A stretch of 64,000 bases of DNA from an uncultured Sphaerochaeta sp. (GCF_963677075.1 NZ_OY781873.1:3063715-3127714), one strand, 5' to 3'; counted from the first letter of the stretch, positions 1 to 9,060 are shown. Notes: generated from the letters alone by a model not told the origin. Numbers and translations: made by a program.

Positions 1-1768
1 TCACTCCTGCCGAGGAGGATTGCTCTTTGAGAATCTTGAAGTGACCCATACTCCCGGTACTCTCCACATGGGGGCCTCCACAGACCTCCTTGGAGAAATC
101 CCCGACTGAGTAGACTTTCACCTGCTCCCCGTACTTGCTGTCAAAGAATGCGATCGCACCTTGTGCTTTTGCTTCCTCTACGGTCATGGTCTCAAAGGTT
201 ACCGGTAGATTGCGCTTGATCTGCTCGTTGACCATATCCTCGACCTGTTGTATCTCTTCCTTGCTCATGGCAGAGGGATGCGTGAAGTCAAAGCGGAGTC
301 GCTCGGTTGTAATGTTGGAGCCCTTCTGACCAACATGCTCGCCAAGCACCGTTCTCAATGCCTTATGCAACAGGTGGGTTGCTGTATGCAGCGCAGTGGT
401 TTTCTCGCTATGATCGGCAAGACCACCCTTGAACTGCTTGTCTGCACCACTTCGGCTGATCTCCTGGTGCTTCTCAAATGCAGCATTGAAGCCAGCCTCA
501 TCAACGGTGAACCCATGCTCTGCAGCCAACTCCTTGGTAAGCTCGATGGGATAACCATAGGTATCGTAGAGCTTGAAGGCGGTTCTTCCGCTGATCTCCC
601 GGTTTTTTCCCTTGAGCAGGTTGGGAAGCATTTTCTCAAACTCCCGCTCACCCTTTGCCAGGGTCTCGGAGAACTTTGCCTCTTCCTGAGCCAGCTCCTT
701 CAGGATGAAATCCTTGTTATCCAGAATCTCAGGGTAGGGCTTCTTATAGAGTTCAAGAACGATAAGTGCAAGCTCTCCGAGGAAGGAACCTTCAATTCCC
801 AACTTATGAGCATGCCTCACTGCCCTTCTGATCAGACGGCGCAGGATGTAGCCCTGACCTACGTTGGAGGGAGCCACCCCTCTCTGGTCTCCAAGGATGA
901 ATACACTGGTACGAATATGGTCTGCTACAATACGTACTGAGGTGTCAGTCTCCTCATCATTACCATATTGTTTTCCAGACAGTTTCTCGATTCCTGCAAT
1001 GATTGGGGTGAATACCTCTGTCTCATAGACAGATTTCTTACCCTGAAGGATTGCAATAGTACGTTCGATTCCCATACCGGTATCGACGCACTTTCTCTCC
1101 ATCTCACTATAGGTACCGTCACTGTTCTTCTTGTACCCCATGAAGACATCATTCCAGATCTCAAAATATTTCCCACAGGAACACCCGGGGCGGCAATCAG
1201 GGCCACACGTCGGTCTTCCGGTATCGATGAACATCTCGCTGTCTGGACCACAAGGACCGGTTTCTCCTGCTGGTCCCCACCAGTTATCCTCTCTTCCGAG
1301 ATAATAGATACGTTCTGGTGGAATTCCATATCCTTCCCATGCAGATGCAGCATCCTCATCACGGGGAACCTCATCATCTCCTGCAAAAACAGTCACAGAC
1401 AAGAGGGAAGGGTCAATGCCAAGGACCTCTGTAAGGAACTCATAACTGAAGGCTATTGCTTCCTTCTTGAAGTAATCCCCAAGGGACCAGTTACCCAGCA
1501 TCTCAAAGAAAGTGAGATGGTGTGGGTCCCCTACCGCTTCAATATCTCCGGTTCGGATACACTTCTGGTAATCGGTAAGGCGGGTGCCTGCTGGGTGTTC
1601 GCTTCCCATGATATAGGGTACCAAGGGGTGCATACCGGCGGTGGTAAACAGGACCGTTGGGTCGTTCTCGGGAATCAAGGAAGCACCACTGATCTGGGCA
1701 TGATCCTTGGATACGAAGAAATCAATGAATTTTTGCCGTAATTCGTTGGCGGTGAGCTGGTTTTTCAT
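1..1768 (-). CDS. alaS: Alanyl-tRNA synthetase, 3' end cut by window edge
   Basis: Charges tRNA-Ala with alanine in the cytoplasm. The frame opens with ATG at 1768 (MKNQLTANELRQKFIDFF) and stays open to base 1, giving 589 codons of a protein usually 590-880 residues long. Class II core motifs are visible near the N-terminus (FTTAGMHPLVPY, then HHLTFFEMLGNWSLGDYFKK). In the C-terminal half the editing-domain zinc ligands appear as HTATHLLHKAL and CGGPHVESTG. The last complete codon is GTG in the family motif SSSAGV, so the gene continues to the left and is not a truncated gene. Identification is by recognised family motifs and is secure. Confidence 0.95.
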   Translation of the reverse strand, partial: MKNQLTANELRQKFIDFFVSKDHAQISGASLIPENDPTVLFTTAGMHPLVPYIMGSEHPAGTRLTDYQKCIRTGDIEAVGDPHHLTFFEMLGNWSLGDYFKKEAIAFSYEFLTEVLGIDPSLLSVTVFAGDDEVPRDEDAASAWEGYGIPPERIYYLGREDNWWGPAGETGPCGPDSEMFIDTGRPTCGPDCRPGCSCGKYFEIWNDVFMGYKKNSDGTYSEMERKCVDTGMGIERTIAILQGKKSVYETEVFTPIIAGIEKLSGKQYGNDEETDTSVRIVADHIRTSVFILGDQRGVAPSNVGQGYILRRLIRRAVRHAHKLGIEGSFLGELALIVLELYKKPYPEILDNKDFILKELAQEEAKFSETLAKGEREFEKMLPNLLKGKNREISGRTAFKLYDTYGYPIELTKELAAEHGFTVDEAGFNAAFEKHQEISRSGADKQFKGGLADHSEKTTALHTATHLLHKALRTVLGEHVGQKGSNITTERLRFDFTHPSAMSKEEIQQVEDMVNEQIKRNLPVTFETMTVEEAKAQGAIAFFDSKYGEQVKVYSVGDFSKEVCGGPHVESTGSMGHFKILKEQSSSAGV

Positions 1769-1812
1769 AATAGTTGATAGTAGTCTCCCCGACGTTTTCA
1801 TGTCAAGGATGT

Positions 1813-2610
1813 TCAGCCCCCACTATGCGTGTAGTGTTCAATGAAAGCAGGAAAATTGAGAATCATATTGCTTTTCTCTTTCTGAAAGAGGAGGTGTTCG
1901 AAATCACGTTGTTTCACTTTAAGATCAACACGCGAAATTCGTTCTTTGAGAGCTTCTTTCAACATGGCAAGATTCTCAATATTATGTTTTGAAGTGAGAT
2001 ACGCATAGTCGGGCGCTGTTTGGGAAAGTAGAAATTGTGCATCATAAAAATCTCTACCTTTTGATCTTTGCAGAAGAGCTGAGAGTTTCATTGAACACAG
2101 CGTTGCATCTGGCGGAACAGGAACAGGAAAGAAAAAACCACAGCTTTGGATAAAAGCGCTCGTAACCGGATAGGTGTAGCCTTGATCCTGAGCTTCAATT
2201 TTTATGAGAAATCTTGCATTCCTATAACCGCTAAATTGAAGTGTGTAGAGCAGTTCAGGGAAATAGAGACTCCTTCTAAAAGCCTGCAGCCCTTCGTGCT
2301 CTTTCTCTTTCGGTATTACCTGATACCCTAGACGCCGCAAATATACCAGAATGCTATCAGTCATATGCATGAATTCAGTCTGTGTCATATCTACGCAGTC
2401 AAAATCAAGATCTTCACTAAAACGATCTATATGCTTAATAAGGCGAAGATTGGTACCTCCAATGAACACCATATGTTCGATATACTTTGTTTGTGACAAA
2501 AATTCCAATATCTGGCATTGAATGTATTCTTTAAGCAGATACGGTTGCAGTTCATTCAAGTCTCGTAAATATGCAGGAAAGTACTGTAGCAATACACTCT
2601 TATCGATCAT
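1813..2610 (-). CDS. abiEii: AbiEii/AbiGii-family nucleotidyltransferase toxin
   Basis: Predicted toxin of a type IV-like AbiE toxin-antitoxin pair. Residues about 48-75 carry the nucleotidyltransferase signature GGTNLRL, then RFSEDLDFD, with the acidic pair that binds metal in this fold. Length 265 aa fits the shorter AbiEii group. The start codon overlaps the stop of the upstream antitoxin gene by 4 bases (ATGA type), implying coupled translation. Known family members transfer nucleotides to tRNA or other targets and cause reversible growth arrest and phage abortive infection; that role here is inference. The gene is more AT-rich than the neighbouring alaS and dprA, consistent with acquisition by transfer. 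Confidence 0.85.
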   Translation of the reverse strand: MIDKSVLLQYFPAYLRDLNELQPYLLKEYIQCQILEFLSQTKYIEHMVFIGGTNLRLIKHIDRFSEDLDFDCVDMTQTEFMHMTDSILVYLRRLGYQVIPKEKEHEGLQAFRRSLYFPELLYTLQFSGYRNARFLIKIEAQDQGYTYPVTSAFIQSCGFFFPVPVPPDATLCSMKLSALLQRSKGRDFYDAQFLLSQTAPDYAYLTSKHNIENLAMLKEALKERISRVDLKVKQRDFEHLLFQKEKSNMILNFPAFIEHYTHSGG

Positions 2611-3239
2611 AATCTATACGCCTCTCGTAATTTCTCCACCCTCCGTTTGAGTGACTCAACGCCATACTGTTCGGTATAGTTGGTAAGACGATCAATCTTT
2701 AGGATGTCAAGATCCAACCTTAGTCCCAACATATCTTCTACTGTATGGTACTGTGGATAAAGATACAGAAGATCCAAAATTGCTTTTTCCGGATATGCTA
2801 TATGCACTCCCCAAGACGGGTGAAACGCAGAAGATTCTATGGTATAGCCAAAAAATGAAGAACTACGAATCGTGTGATAGGTAAACTGGCCAAATTCATT
2901 GGTAAAATACGCTGTTTTTCTACTAGAAACACTCGTGACCTGTACCACAGCCTCTGGAATCATACCCCAAAAGGCAAGAGCACTATGTATGCTGATGTAT
3001 GAGGGTTGATACATCTTGTTTGCAAAATACAATTGAGCATCGCCAGAGCGAAGATATTCTGGAAATGTATATACATTTTGTTTCAAACGAATAAGTTTAT
3101 GTTCCTTCACCCAGCGTCCAATAGTATTCCGGCTCACCGAGAACCGTGCACCTGACGCTACTTGCTGAAGGGTAAAACAACCCATCGGTGAAAAGATTTC
3201 CTTGAATTCCAGATAGGAAGCACGCTCTTTTATTTCCAT
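2607..3239 (-). CDS. abiEi: AbiEi-family antitoxin / autorepressor
   Basis: Partner of the adjacent AbiEii toxin. The N-terminus (about residues 15-60) is a winged-helix region with the pattern FTLQQVASGARFSVSRNTIGRWVKEHKLI, followed by the typical YISIHSALAFWGMIPE segment of AbiEi proteins. Length 210 aa is normal. In characterised systems this protein both neutralises the toxin and represses its own promoter by binding inverted repeats; here a perfect inverted repeat overlaps the -10 just upstream. No Shine-Dalgarno sequence is visible before ATG 3239, so translation may start from a very short leader. Confidence 0.85.
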   Translation of the reverse strand: MEIKERASYLEFKEIFSPMGCFTLQQVASGARFSVSRNTIGRWVKEHKLIRLKQNVYTFPEYLRSGDAQLYFANKMYQPSYISIHSALAFWGMIPEAVVQVTSVSSRKTAYFTNEFGQFTYHTIRSSSFFGYTIESSAFHPSWGVHIAYPEKAILDLLYLYPQYHTVEDMLGLRLDLDILKIDRLTNYTEQYGVESLKRRVEKLREAYRL

Positions 3240-3242
3240 AAC

Positions 3243-3287
3243 GCACTAATTATAGTGCATTATAGAAATATAACAAGATACTGGTGC
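3243..3287 (-). promoter_or_regulatory. abiE promoter with overlapping palindromic operator
   Basis: On the minus strand a -35-like TTGTTA is followed after 16 bases by TATAAT at 3254-3249; a second TATAAT lies at 3264-3259. A perfect inverted repeat GCACTA-ATTA-TAGTGC spans 3243-3258 and covers the downstream -10. With transcription starting 6-12 bases downstream of either -10, the antitoxin ATG at 3239 would be leaderless or have roughly a 12-base leader. Binding of AbiEi to this repeat is inference from the family. Confidence 0.6.
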
Positions 3288-3300
3288 TGTGAAAGGACTC

Positions 3301-4251
3301 TTACTCCTCCAAAGCAAATAGATCGAGCTGTATTGCAGTATCCTTGGGTCTTCCAACAGTTCGTTTTGTCTCCATCGCCTTCTTCAGAATACGGGGAAGG
3401 TCTTCACTCTTCCTGATCACAAAGACCCTGCTTTGGCCTGCAAACTTTCTGGGCCAAAGAATACTTCGGTTCTCTATGCTGCTTTGGTAGATGAAGAGAT
3501 ACTTTTTCTGTTCCAAGGCAAAGGAAGCCTGCCGTACAGCCCCTCCCCCGTCACGGTCCTCTACCACCACAGAAGCAAGACTCAAGGCACTCATCAGGCG
3601 ATTACGAAGCAGGAAATGCCATTTCTGGGTAGTGGTTGAAGGAGCAAATCGACTGACTACCACTCCACTCTTGGCAATTTCACCTTGTAGTTCTGTGTGC
3701 TCCTTTGGATAACACTGACAGAGCGGGGTACCGATGACCGCCATGGTAGGAGCACCAGAGGTTAACGCTCCCTTGTGGGCCACCCCGTCAATACCAAGGG
3801 CAAGTCCACTTGCAACCACATACCCGGCTTTAGCAAGTGCATGAGATGTCTGTAAAGCCAATTTTTTCCCTTCAAGAGAGGGCGATCGAGTTCCGATGAC
3901 AGAAACCGAAGGAGCCTTCAACAGGGATACATTTCCCTGTACATAGAGAAAACGCGGAGCATAGGCAAAAGTGTTCACCTGGGATGGCCAGAAGGGACTG
4001 TGTTCATCAATAACCAATACTTTATCACCCATCTCCTCAAAGAATGGTCGACAATGATAGTAGGCTTCACTGATTTTGTTCTCTTCCGTTGCCATGAAGG
4101 AAGCATACTCTTTGATATGCAAAGGGAGTGGATCGGTCACATCAATGCGAGAGGAAGCCAATGAAAAGGCTTCCCCTGCTTTTGATTCTGCTCCACCGCA
4201 TGCTCTAACGAGTGTTTCATAATGCAGGGCCTTGACTGCTGTTGCATCCAT
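3301..4251 (-). CDS. dprA: DprA/Smf-like DNA-processing protein
   Basis: DprA proteins bind single-stranded DNA and load RecA during transformation; many non-competent bacteria keep them with unknown roles. The Rossmann-like core is clear from about residue 115: VIGTRSPSLEGKKLA, then GLALGIDGVAHKGAL, AVIGTPLCQCYPKEH and LRNRLMSALSLASVVVED. Length 316 aa fits a DprA without the C-terminal winged-helix domain. The usual SE-P and FP-RNRIIAGLS motifs are degenerate here (VSRFAPS, LRNRLMSALS), so it is a divergent member. It is transcribed away from fprA's end with a 53-base gap, in the same direction. Confidence 0.8.
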   Translation of the reverse strand: MDATAVKALHYETLVRACGGAESKAGEAFSLASSRIDVTDPLPLHIKEYASFMATEENKISEAYYHCRPFFEEMGDKVLVIDEHSPFWPSQVNTFAYAPRFLYVQGNVSLLKAPSVSVIGTRSPSLEGKKLALQTSHALAKAGYVVASGLALGIDGVAHKGALTSGAPTMAVIGTPLCQCYPKEHTELQGEIAKSGVVVSRFAPSTTTQKWHFLLRNRLMSALSLASVVVEDRDGGGAVRQASFALEQKKYLFIYQSSIENRSILWPRKFAGQSRVFVIRKSEDLPRILKKAMETKRTVGRPKDTAIQLDLFALEE

Positions 4252-4304
4252 GCCTTGACTCTACCACTGTTGTCCTGTTTGGGCAATCGAGCGAAAAACT
4301 GGCT

Positions 4305-5492
4305 TTACCTACAGAGAGCTTCAGCGATATCCCTCATCCCTGAAAGGTGTTCTTCAGTCGGATTCCAATTGACCTTCATCTCAGGTTCCACAACAGAGAA
4401 GCCTGACTTTGAAAGTTCCTCGCGTAGGATACCTACCCCTTCTCCGCTCCAGCCATAACAACCAAACACCGCAGCCTTCTTTTTCTTGAACTGCAGCTCA
4501 GAGAGGAAGTGGAGCCAGCCACCGACTGAAGAGAGTATCGACTTACCGACAGTGGGAGAACCCAAGGCTATTGCCTTCGATTTAAACACCTCAGTCATGA
4601 TATCATTCTTGTCTGTTTGACTGATACTGAACACTTTCACTACGGTATCCCCATCCAGAGCTTGAATCTCTCCAGCCAAGGCATGTGCAAGCTGTTTCGT
4701 GCCGTCCCACATGGTGTCATAGACAATAGTGATCTGATTCTCCTGATAGGAGTCAGCCCAAGCAGCATATGCATTGACAATTTGCATTGGGTCATCGCGC
4801 CAGATGGCGCCATGGCTTGGTGCGATGATATCGATTGGGAGGTTCAGAGCCACAATCTCTTCAATCTTTCGTTTTACCAGAGGCGAGAATGGATTGAGGA
4901 TATTCGCATAATACTTCATTGCTTCAGTCCAGAGCAAACATTGGTCAGCCTTATCATTGAAGAGTTCCTCAACCGCATAATGCTGCCCGAAGGCGTCATT
5001 CGAGAAGAGAATATTATCACCGGACAAATAGGTTGCCATGCTGTCAGGCCAATGCAACATCCTCATCTCAACAAATACCAACTGCTTTCCGTTACCGATA
5101 TCCAGGCTGTCACCAGTTTTTACCACTTGATAATTCCACTCAGGGTGGTGGTACTGCCCGACAAGGGACTTGACTGCATTGGCCGTACAGTAAATCGGGA
5201 GGTTGGGCACTTTTTCCATGAGGTACGGAAGCGCTCCACTATGATCGACTTCCCCATGATTGACAACAATGAAATCAAGCTTCTCCAGGTTGATCTCCTT
5301 TTCAAGATTCTCCCGGAACTGTTTATCATAGGGTTTCCAGATGGTATCGATGAGAACGGTCTTCTCCTCTTCAATGAGGTATGCGTTCTGGCTGGATCCA
5401 TGATTTACGGAATAATCATCACCATGGAATTTCTGCAACTCCCAATCAATCTTACCAATCCAAGAGACATTGTTCTTTACCAGTCGCTTCAT
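4305..5492 (-). CDS. fprA: A-type flavoprotein / flavodiiron protein (NO or O2 reductase)
   Basis: Reduces oxygen to water and/or nitric oxide to N2O in anaerobes. An N-terminal beta-lactamase-like diiron domain carries the ligand motif NHGEVDHSG (H79, E81, D83, H84), with further ligands in MLHWPDS, FSNDAFGQH and PSHGAIW. From about residue 255 a flavodoxin domain follows (TIVYDTMWDGT, SPTVGKSILSSVGGWL, FGCYGWSGEG). Length 395 aa is typical of the two-domain class, with no rubredoxin extension. The start overlaps the ric stop as ATGA, so the two are translationally coupled. Its place in an operon with RIC below an FNR box points to nitrosative or oxidative stress defence. Confidence 0.93.
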   Translation of the reverse strand: MKRLVKNNVSWIGKIDWELQKFHGDDYSVNHGSSQNAYLIEEEKTVLIDTIWKPYDKQFRENLEKEINLEKLDFIVVNHGEVDHSGALPYLMEKVPNLPIYCTANAVKSLVGQYHHPEWNYQVVKTGDSLDIGNGKQLVFVEMRMLHWPDSMATYLSGDNILFSNDAFGQHYAVEELFNDKADQCLLWTEAMKYYANILNPFSPLVKRKIEEIVALNLPIDIIAPSHGAIWRDDPMQIVNAYAAWADSYQENQITIVYDTMWDGTKQLAHALAGEIQALDGDTVVKVFSISQTDKNDIMTEVFKSKAIALGSPTVGKSILSSVGGWLHFLSELQFKKKKAAVFGCYGWSGEGVGILREELSKSGFSVVEPEMKVNWNPTEEHLSGMRDIAEALCR

Positions 5493-6175
5493 GCATCAAC
5501 TCCTTCTGCATACTTTGGAAATAGGATGCTGTTCTCTTTATAGATGTGCAAGAAGATATCCTCCACCAACTGCTTAAGCAGTGCGTAGGTGGCCCGATAG
5601 GTTGCACAACCATCAGAGGGAGCGGTAAAATCATTTGTTGCCTTGATCAAGCTCTTGATCAAATCACCAGCTGCCTCATGCTCCGATTCCAGAGCGACAA
5701 CCTTATCATAGGCTTCTTTTGTAGCCTCACTCTGCATCAGGGGGAACACTTCCTCTTCCTCTTGCACAAAGTGTAGCATGAGTTCAGTACGAAGGCTACT
5801 GAAGAGGGTATAAACTTCTCGCAGTTCATCCTTGTGTCTTGGATAATGGGCTGAGAGCAAGGTAAGGAGATTCCCATCGATGGATGAGAGCAATGCTCTC
5901 TCATCCTTATGGTGTGTTGCCAAGAGGTGAGAGATGAGTTCACTCAATCCCATTGTATATATATCCCCAGCAATCACCTTGTTGTGTTTTTCATCTTGCT
6001 CTGCAATAAAGGATTCCAACTTCTTGAGCGTGGACTTGATTTCATACCCTTGCTCCTCGAGTGATTCGTACAGCAAGTGGTCACCTCCACAACAGTAGTC
6101 GATATGATGTTCATTCAGGAAAATAGTAGTAGAGGGATTATGTTTAACCAGTTCTGAAAGTTTGATGTTCTGCAT
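5489..6175 (-). CDS. ric: Iron-sulfur cluster repair diiron protein (RIC / ScdA / YtfE family)
   Basis: Repairs iron-sulfur clusters damaged by NO or peroxide using a hemerythrin-like diiron centre. The N-terminal ScdA_N (DUF542) segment is recognisable as NPSTTIFLNEHHIDYCCGGD with the diagnostic CCGG. A hemerythrin-like four-helix domain follows, with the iron-ligand pattern HLLATHHKDE, HYPRHKDEL, HFVQEEEEVFP and a late HIYKENSILFP. Length 228 aa matches the family. First gene of a two-gene operon with fprA (ATGA overlap); a strong FNR-type box lies about 60 bases upstream. Confidence 0.93.
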   Translation of the reverse strand: MQNIKLSELVKHNPSTTIFLNEHHIDYCCGGDHLLYESLEEQGYEIKSTLKKLESFIAEQDEKHNKVIAGDIYTMGLSELISHLLATHHKDERALLSSIDGNLLTLLSAHYPRHKDELREVYTLFSSLRTELMLHFVQEEEEVFPLMQSEATKEAYDKVVALESEHEAAGDLIKSLIKATNDFTAPSDGCATYRATYALLKQLVEDIFLHIYKENSILFPKYAEGVDA

Positions 6176-6200
6176 TTTGTGACTCCTTGTTTCTTGGTTT

Positions 6201-6249
6201 CAGTCACAGTGTACAGAATCATTGAGCACTCAACTATGATTCAAATCAA
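6201..6249 (-). promoter_or_regulatory. FNR-type box and promoter of ric-fprA
   Basis: The minus strand carries TTGAT-TTGA-ATCAT at 6249-6236, matching the FNR/DNR consensus TTGATNNNNATCAA at 9 of 10 defined bases. The centre of the box is near 6242.5. A -10-like TACACT lies at 6213-6208, predicting a transcription start near 6201, i.e. an activator centred at about -41.5, the classical class II position. The box overlaps the stop codon of the neighbouring FNR-like regulator gene. The regulator acting here is inferred from adjacency. Confidence 0.7.
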
Positions 6250-6947
6250 CTTTCAAAGGAAATTGCTTCCAATTTAGCCATATCAAGAATCTGGAGTTTC
6301 CCCTTCCCCTCCACACGGAGAATCCCTTCATCCTTCAAGGAAGAAAGTTTCCGGTTCACGGTCTCCTTGGTCAGATGGAGTGCACTGCCAATGTCATCCT
6401 GGGTGAGATGGAGTGTGGTACTAGCGGTTTTCCGATACCGTTCAAACAAATACATGCAGATACGTTTCTGTATATCAGAGGTGGAGAGCATCTCAACTTG
6501 CAGGCGATACTGGTCAAGTTTGGCATTCAGGTAGGTCATGGATTTCAGGGCGATTTCAGGTTTCTGAAGGATCAGATGCTGAAGCTCTTCCGCCTTGATC
6601 ATACAGATCCCGAGGGGTTCTGCTGCTACTCCCGTCTCCCTGGCGACACTGGAAAGAAAGAGCTGGTCACCTCCATAAAAATCCCCAGGAAAGAGCGTGT
6701 CAAGAATATACTCTGAACCATCACTGCCATAGCGAACCAATTTCAGGGATCCCTTCCTGACTAGGTAGAGACTGTCTGCCCTATCACCTTCACGAAAGAG
6801 GACAGATCCAGGGGCAAGCTCAATCTGTCGGATCAAGCGTTGCACTTCCTGGATTTGCTCATTCTCCAGATTCTGGAAAATGGGTATATGATGCAAACAT
6901 GGTTCACTCCCGTTTGCACAAAAGCTGCACTGGTGTGTTGTTTCCAA
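6246..6947 (-). CDS. Crp/Fnr-family regulator with FNR-like cysteines
   Basis: Predicted transcriptional activator sensing oxygen or NO. The N-terminus has C7-x2-C10-x6-C17 and there is a further C115, close in spacing to the four cluster-ligating cysteines of E. coli FNR (C20, C23, C29, C122), so an oxygen- or NO-labile [4Fe-4S] cluster is plausible. A cyclic-nucleotide-binding-like beta domain spans about residues 40-130 and a helix-turn-helix lies at about 180-205, with recognition helix KETVNRKL (E195, R199), which fits TTGAT-type half-sites. Length 233 aa. The gene ends inside the FNR box of ric-fprA, suggesting it controls that operon. Some homologues without clusters sense other signals, so the ligand is not proven. 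Confidence 0.85.
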   Translation of the reverse strand: METTHQCSFCANGSEPCLHHIPIFQNLENEQIQEVQRLIRQIELAPGSVLFREGDRADSLYLVRKGSLKLVRYGSDGSEYILDTLFPGDFYGGDQLFLSSVARETGVAAEPLGICMIKAEELQHLILQKPEIALKSMTYLNAKLDQYRLQVEMLSTSDIQKRICMYLFERYRKTASTTLHLTQDDIGSALHLTKETVNRKLSSLKDEGILRVEGKGKLQILDMAKLEAISFES

Positions 6948-6950
6948 GAT

Positions 6951-7301
6951 TTAGTCGTCCTCGTACAGTTCGTTGACGGTAGCCCAGGCGTCTCCATCAC
7001 CTAAACGCAGTCCCCTCAGCAGTTCATATTGATGAAGCAATACCGTAAGGTGCTTCTTTTTGACTTCTTCGGGATCTTCAATTCCCACCACAGCCTTCAA
7101 TTCTGCGCTCTGGGAAGGGAGGGCCATCACCCGATTATACTCCTCAACCATCCTCTTCTTGGTCAGATGGTAAAAATCCTGTACATCCAAGATCAAGGGG
7201 GGCATGTAATTCCGACGTTCCAAGTCCTGTGCGGTCTTTTCAATCTGGGCTTCACTTGCATCCGGTCCCAAGCTTTCATAGCTTGCCTGTAAATCATCCA
7301 T
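6951..7301 (-). CDS. Conserved hypothetical protein, 116 aa
   Basis: Not recognised. Predicted to be a soluble, mostly helical, acidic protein with no membrane segment, signal peptide or cysteine cluster. It contains YMPPLILDVQDFYHLTKKRM in the middle and ends DAWATVNELYEDD. A strong Shine-Dalgarno (AGGAGG) precedes ATG 7301. It ends 3 bases before the FNR-like regulator start, so the two are probably one transcript, and it may have a role connected to that regulator. No catalytic motif was seen. Confidence 0.75.
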   Translation of the reverse strand: MDDLQASYESLGPDASEAQIEKTAQDLERRNYMPPLILDVQDFYHLTKKRMVEEYNRVMALPSQSAELKAVVGIEDPEEVKKKHLTVLLHQYELLRGLRLGDGDAWATVNELYEDD

Positions 7302-7451
7302 GTGTTGTTCCTCCTACCCCTATGATACTGAAGGTTGGGCTAAAAAGCAAAACGAATAAGAGAGTATGAAATATTTGAGACCAAACGTCATTCCATGGTT
7401 TTTCTGTAATTCAATATCTAAAGCATCAGTATTTTGCATTAACCCTTCATC

Positions 7452-8999
7452 TCAGACTCCATAAGACGATGAAGCCTGTAGCCTGAGAATGTCTTCACTC
7501 TCTGCTTCTATATGCCACCGCTCACTGCATACTGCGTGCAGGAATGCCGCATCATGACTGATACACACCAAGGCACCCTCCCACCCCCCTAGGGCTTTCT
7601 CCAAGGCTAGGCGGGATGGAAGGTCAAGGTGGTTTGTCGGTTCATCAAGTAAAAGCACTGAGATAGGTTCCTCGAAAAGTAGGCTGAGCAGAAGTTTCTT
7701 CGCCTCTCCGGGGCTTGCCAGGACCGAGGAGCGAATGAGAGCAGGGTCACTTCCAAGTCTTGTAAGGCTGGAGAGAACACGTCCCTTGGTTACAGGATCC
7801 ATGGAATGCAGATCCAGCAAGGCTTGTTCGCATGCAGAGAGTTCTTGCTCTTGAGGAACATAGGCTACCTGTATTCCCTGTGCTGTAATCAAGGAGCGTA
7901 GATGCTGCATGAAGGTGGACTTGCCACTTCCATTCTTCCCCGTGATGGCAACACGGTCCAAAGGACCAATCTCTAGCAAATCAAAGAAGAGCTTTCTCTC
8001 AGGGCCCAAGGGTAAACTGCCCGTAGGAATACGGACGATCAGGTCTCGCTTCAGGGGATTACTCCCGATGGTAATGCCCGAGACGGGTCCTTGCAGATCC
8101 AACTTGTTGGCCTCGGCTAGACCGCCTTGGATTTCCTGCATCGAGGAGTGTAGGTGCACTGCCCTTGTTTCCATCTGAGCTTTCAGCCTACCTGCTCTCC
8201 CGTCTGCACCAGAGAGCCGAGCCCCATCAATCTTTGCTTTGGCATCATGATCCTTGGCATCGATATTCCGTTTTGACTTTCTGCGGTCCTGAACGCTGGC
8301 TATCTGGCTTCTTCGCTTCAGCTCTGTAGTGATTCGTGATACCTGCTTCCGCGCGTTTTGGAGTGTTTGTTGTGAGGATTCAGAAATCCTGCTTGACTCC
8401 TGTAATGCCACTGAGGGTCTACAGTGCAGTACCCTGACATAGGGAGCATGGACAATGACCGTATTGGTGCAGAGCCTGTCTGAGAGAGCGCGGTCATGAC
8501 TGACCAGAATCCCGATGCCCTTAAAGCTTTCCAGAGCATCACCGACCATCCTGATCGCATCCTCGTCCAGATGGTTGGTTGGCTCATCAATGGTAATGGC
8601 TTGAGGCTCCTCGTAGAGGGCACAGCCGATCTGGGCACGTTTTCTCTCTCCATGGCTCAGCGTTTCCCAGCGATAGAACCAGTCTCGATCAATCTGCAAC
8701 AGACCATGGAGCCTGCAGGCTTCCCTGTCATAGGCTCCAGCAAAGGTTTCGAAGTTTGGAGGAGGGTCATCGGTCCTCTGTGCAACATAGGTAGTATGGT
8801 CTGGACGGATAACTGTTCCTTTCTCTGGTTTCAGAATTCCGCTTGCAAGTTGCAGCAGGGTACTTTTACCGGCCCCATTTGCTCCAAGAATCGCGGTCCA
8901 GCCAACAGCAAAGGTCAGATCGATGTACTCAAAAAGAGGCAGTGTTGCTTGTGGATATTGAAATCGCAATGATGATACATGAATCGTTGTCTTGCCCAT
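7452..8999 (-). CDS. ABC-F family ATPase (ribosome-associated, possible antibiotic-resistance type)
   Basis: ABC-F proteins act on the ribosome, either as translation factors or by displacing antibiotics; they have two ABC domains and no membrane part. Domain 1 has Walker A GANGAGKST (about residue 39), signature LSHGERKRAQIG and Walker B TIDEPTNHLD. Domain 2 has GKNGSGKST (about 345) and LLLDEPTNHLDL, with a degenerate signature (SPGEAKKLLL). A highly charged linker of about 80 residues (rich in K/R) separates them, as in the P-site tRNA interaction motif of the family. Length 515 aa is normal. A leader with a tiny ORF and a strong hairpin precedes it, a layout typical of antibiotic-inducible ABC-F genes. 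The substrate cannot be told from sequence. Confidence 0.88.
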   Translation of the reverse strand: MGKTTIHVSSLRFQYPQATLPLFEYIDLTFAVGWTAILGANGAGKSTLLQLASGILKPEKGTVIRPDHTTYVAQRTDDPPPNFETFAGAYDREACRLHGLLQIDRDWFYRWETLSHGERKRAQIGCALYEEPQAITIDEPTNHLDEDAIRMVGDALESFKGIGILVSHDRALSDRLCTNTVIVHAPYVRVLHCRPSVALQESSRISESSQQTLQNARKQVSRITTELKRRSQIASVQDRRKSKRNIDAKDHDAKAKIDGARLSGADGRAGRLKAQMETRAVHLHSSMQEIQGGLAEANKLDLQGPVSGITIGSNPLKRDLIVRIPTGSLPLGPERKLFFDLLEIGPLDRVAITGKNGSGKSTFMQHLRSLITAQGIQVAYVPQEQELSACEQALLDLHSMDPVTKGRVLSSLTRLGSDPALIRSSVLASPGEAKKLLLSLLFEEPISVLLLDEPTNHLDLPSRLALEKALGGWEGALVCISHDAAFLHAVCSERWHIEAESEDILRLQASSSYGV

Positions 9000-9060
9000 G
9001 ATTTTGGTCTCCCTTATCGGGGTACGGGCATATTTCCGGTGGAGCTAACATAACTATACC

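Noticed and set aside
1..1768. alaS as a broken gene
   Set aside because: The frame is unbroken and simply runs off the window at base 1.
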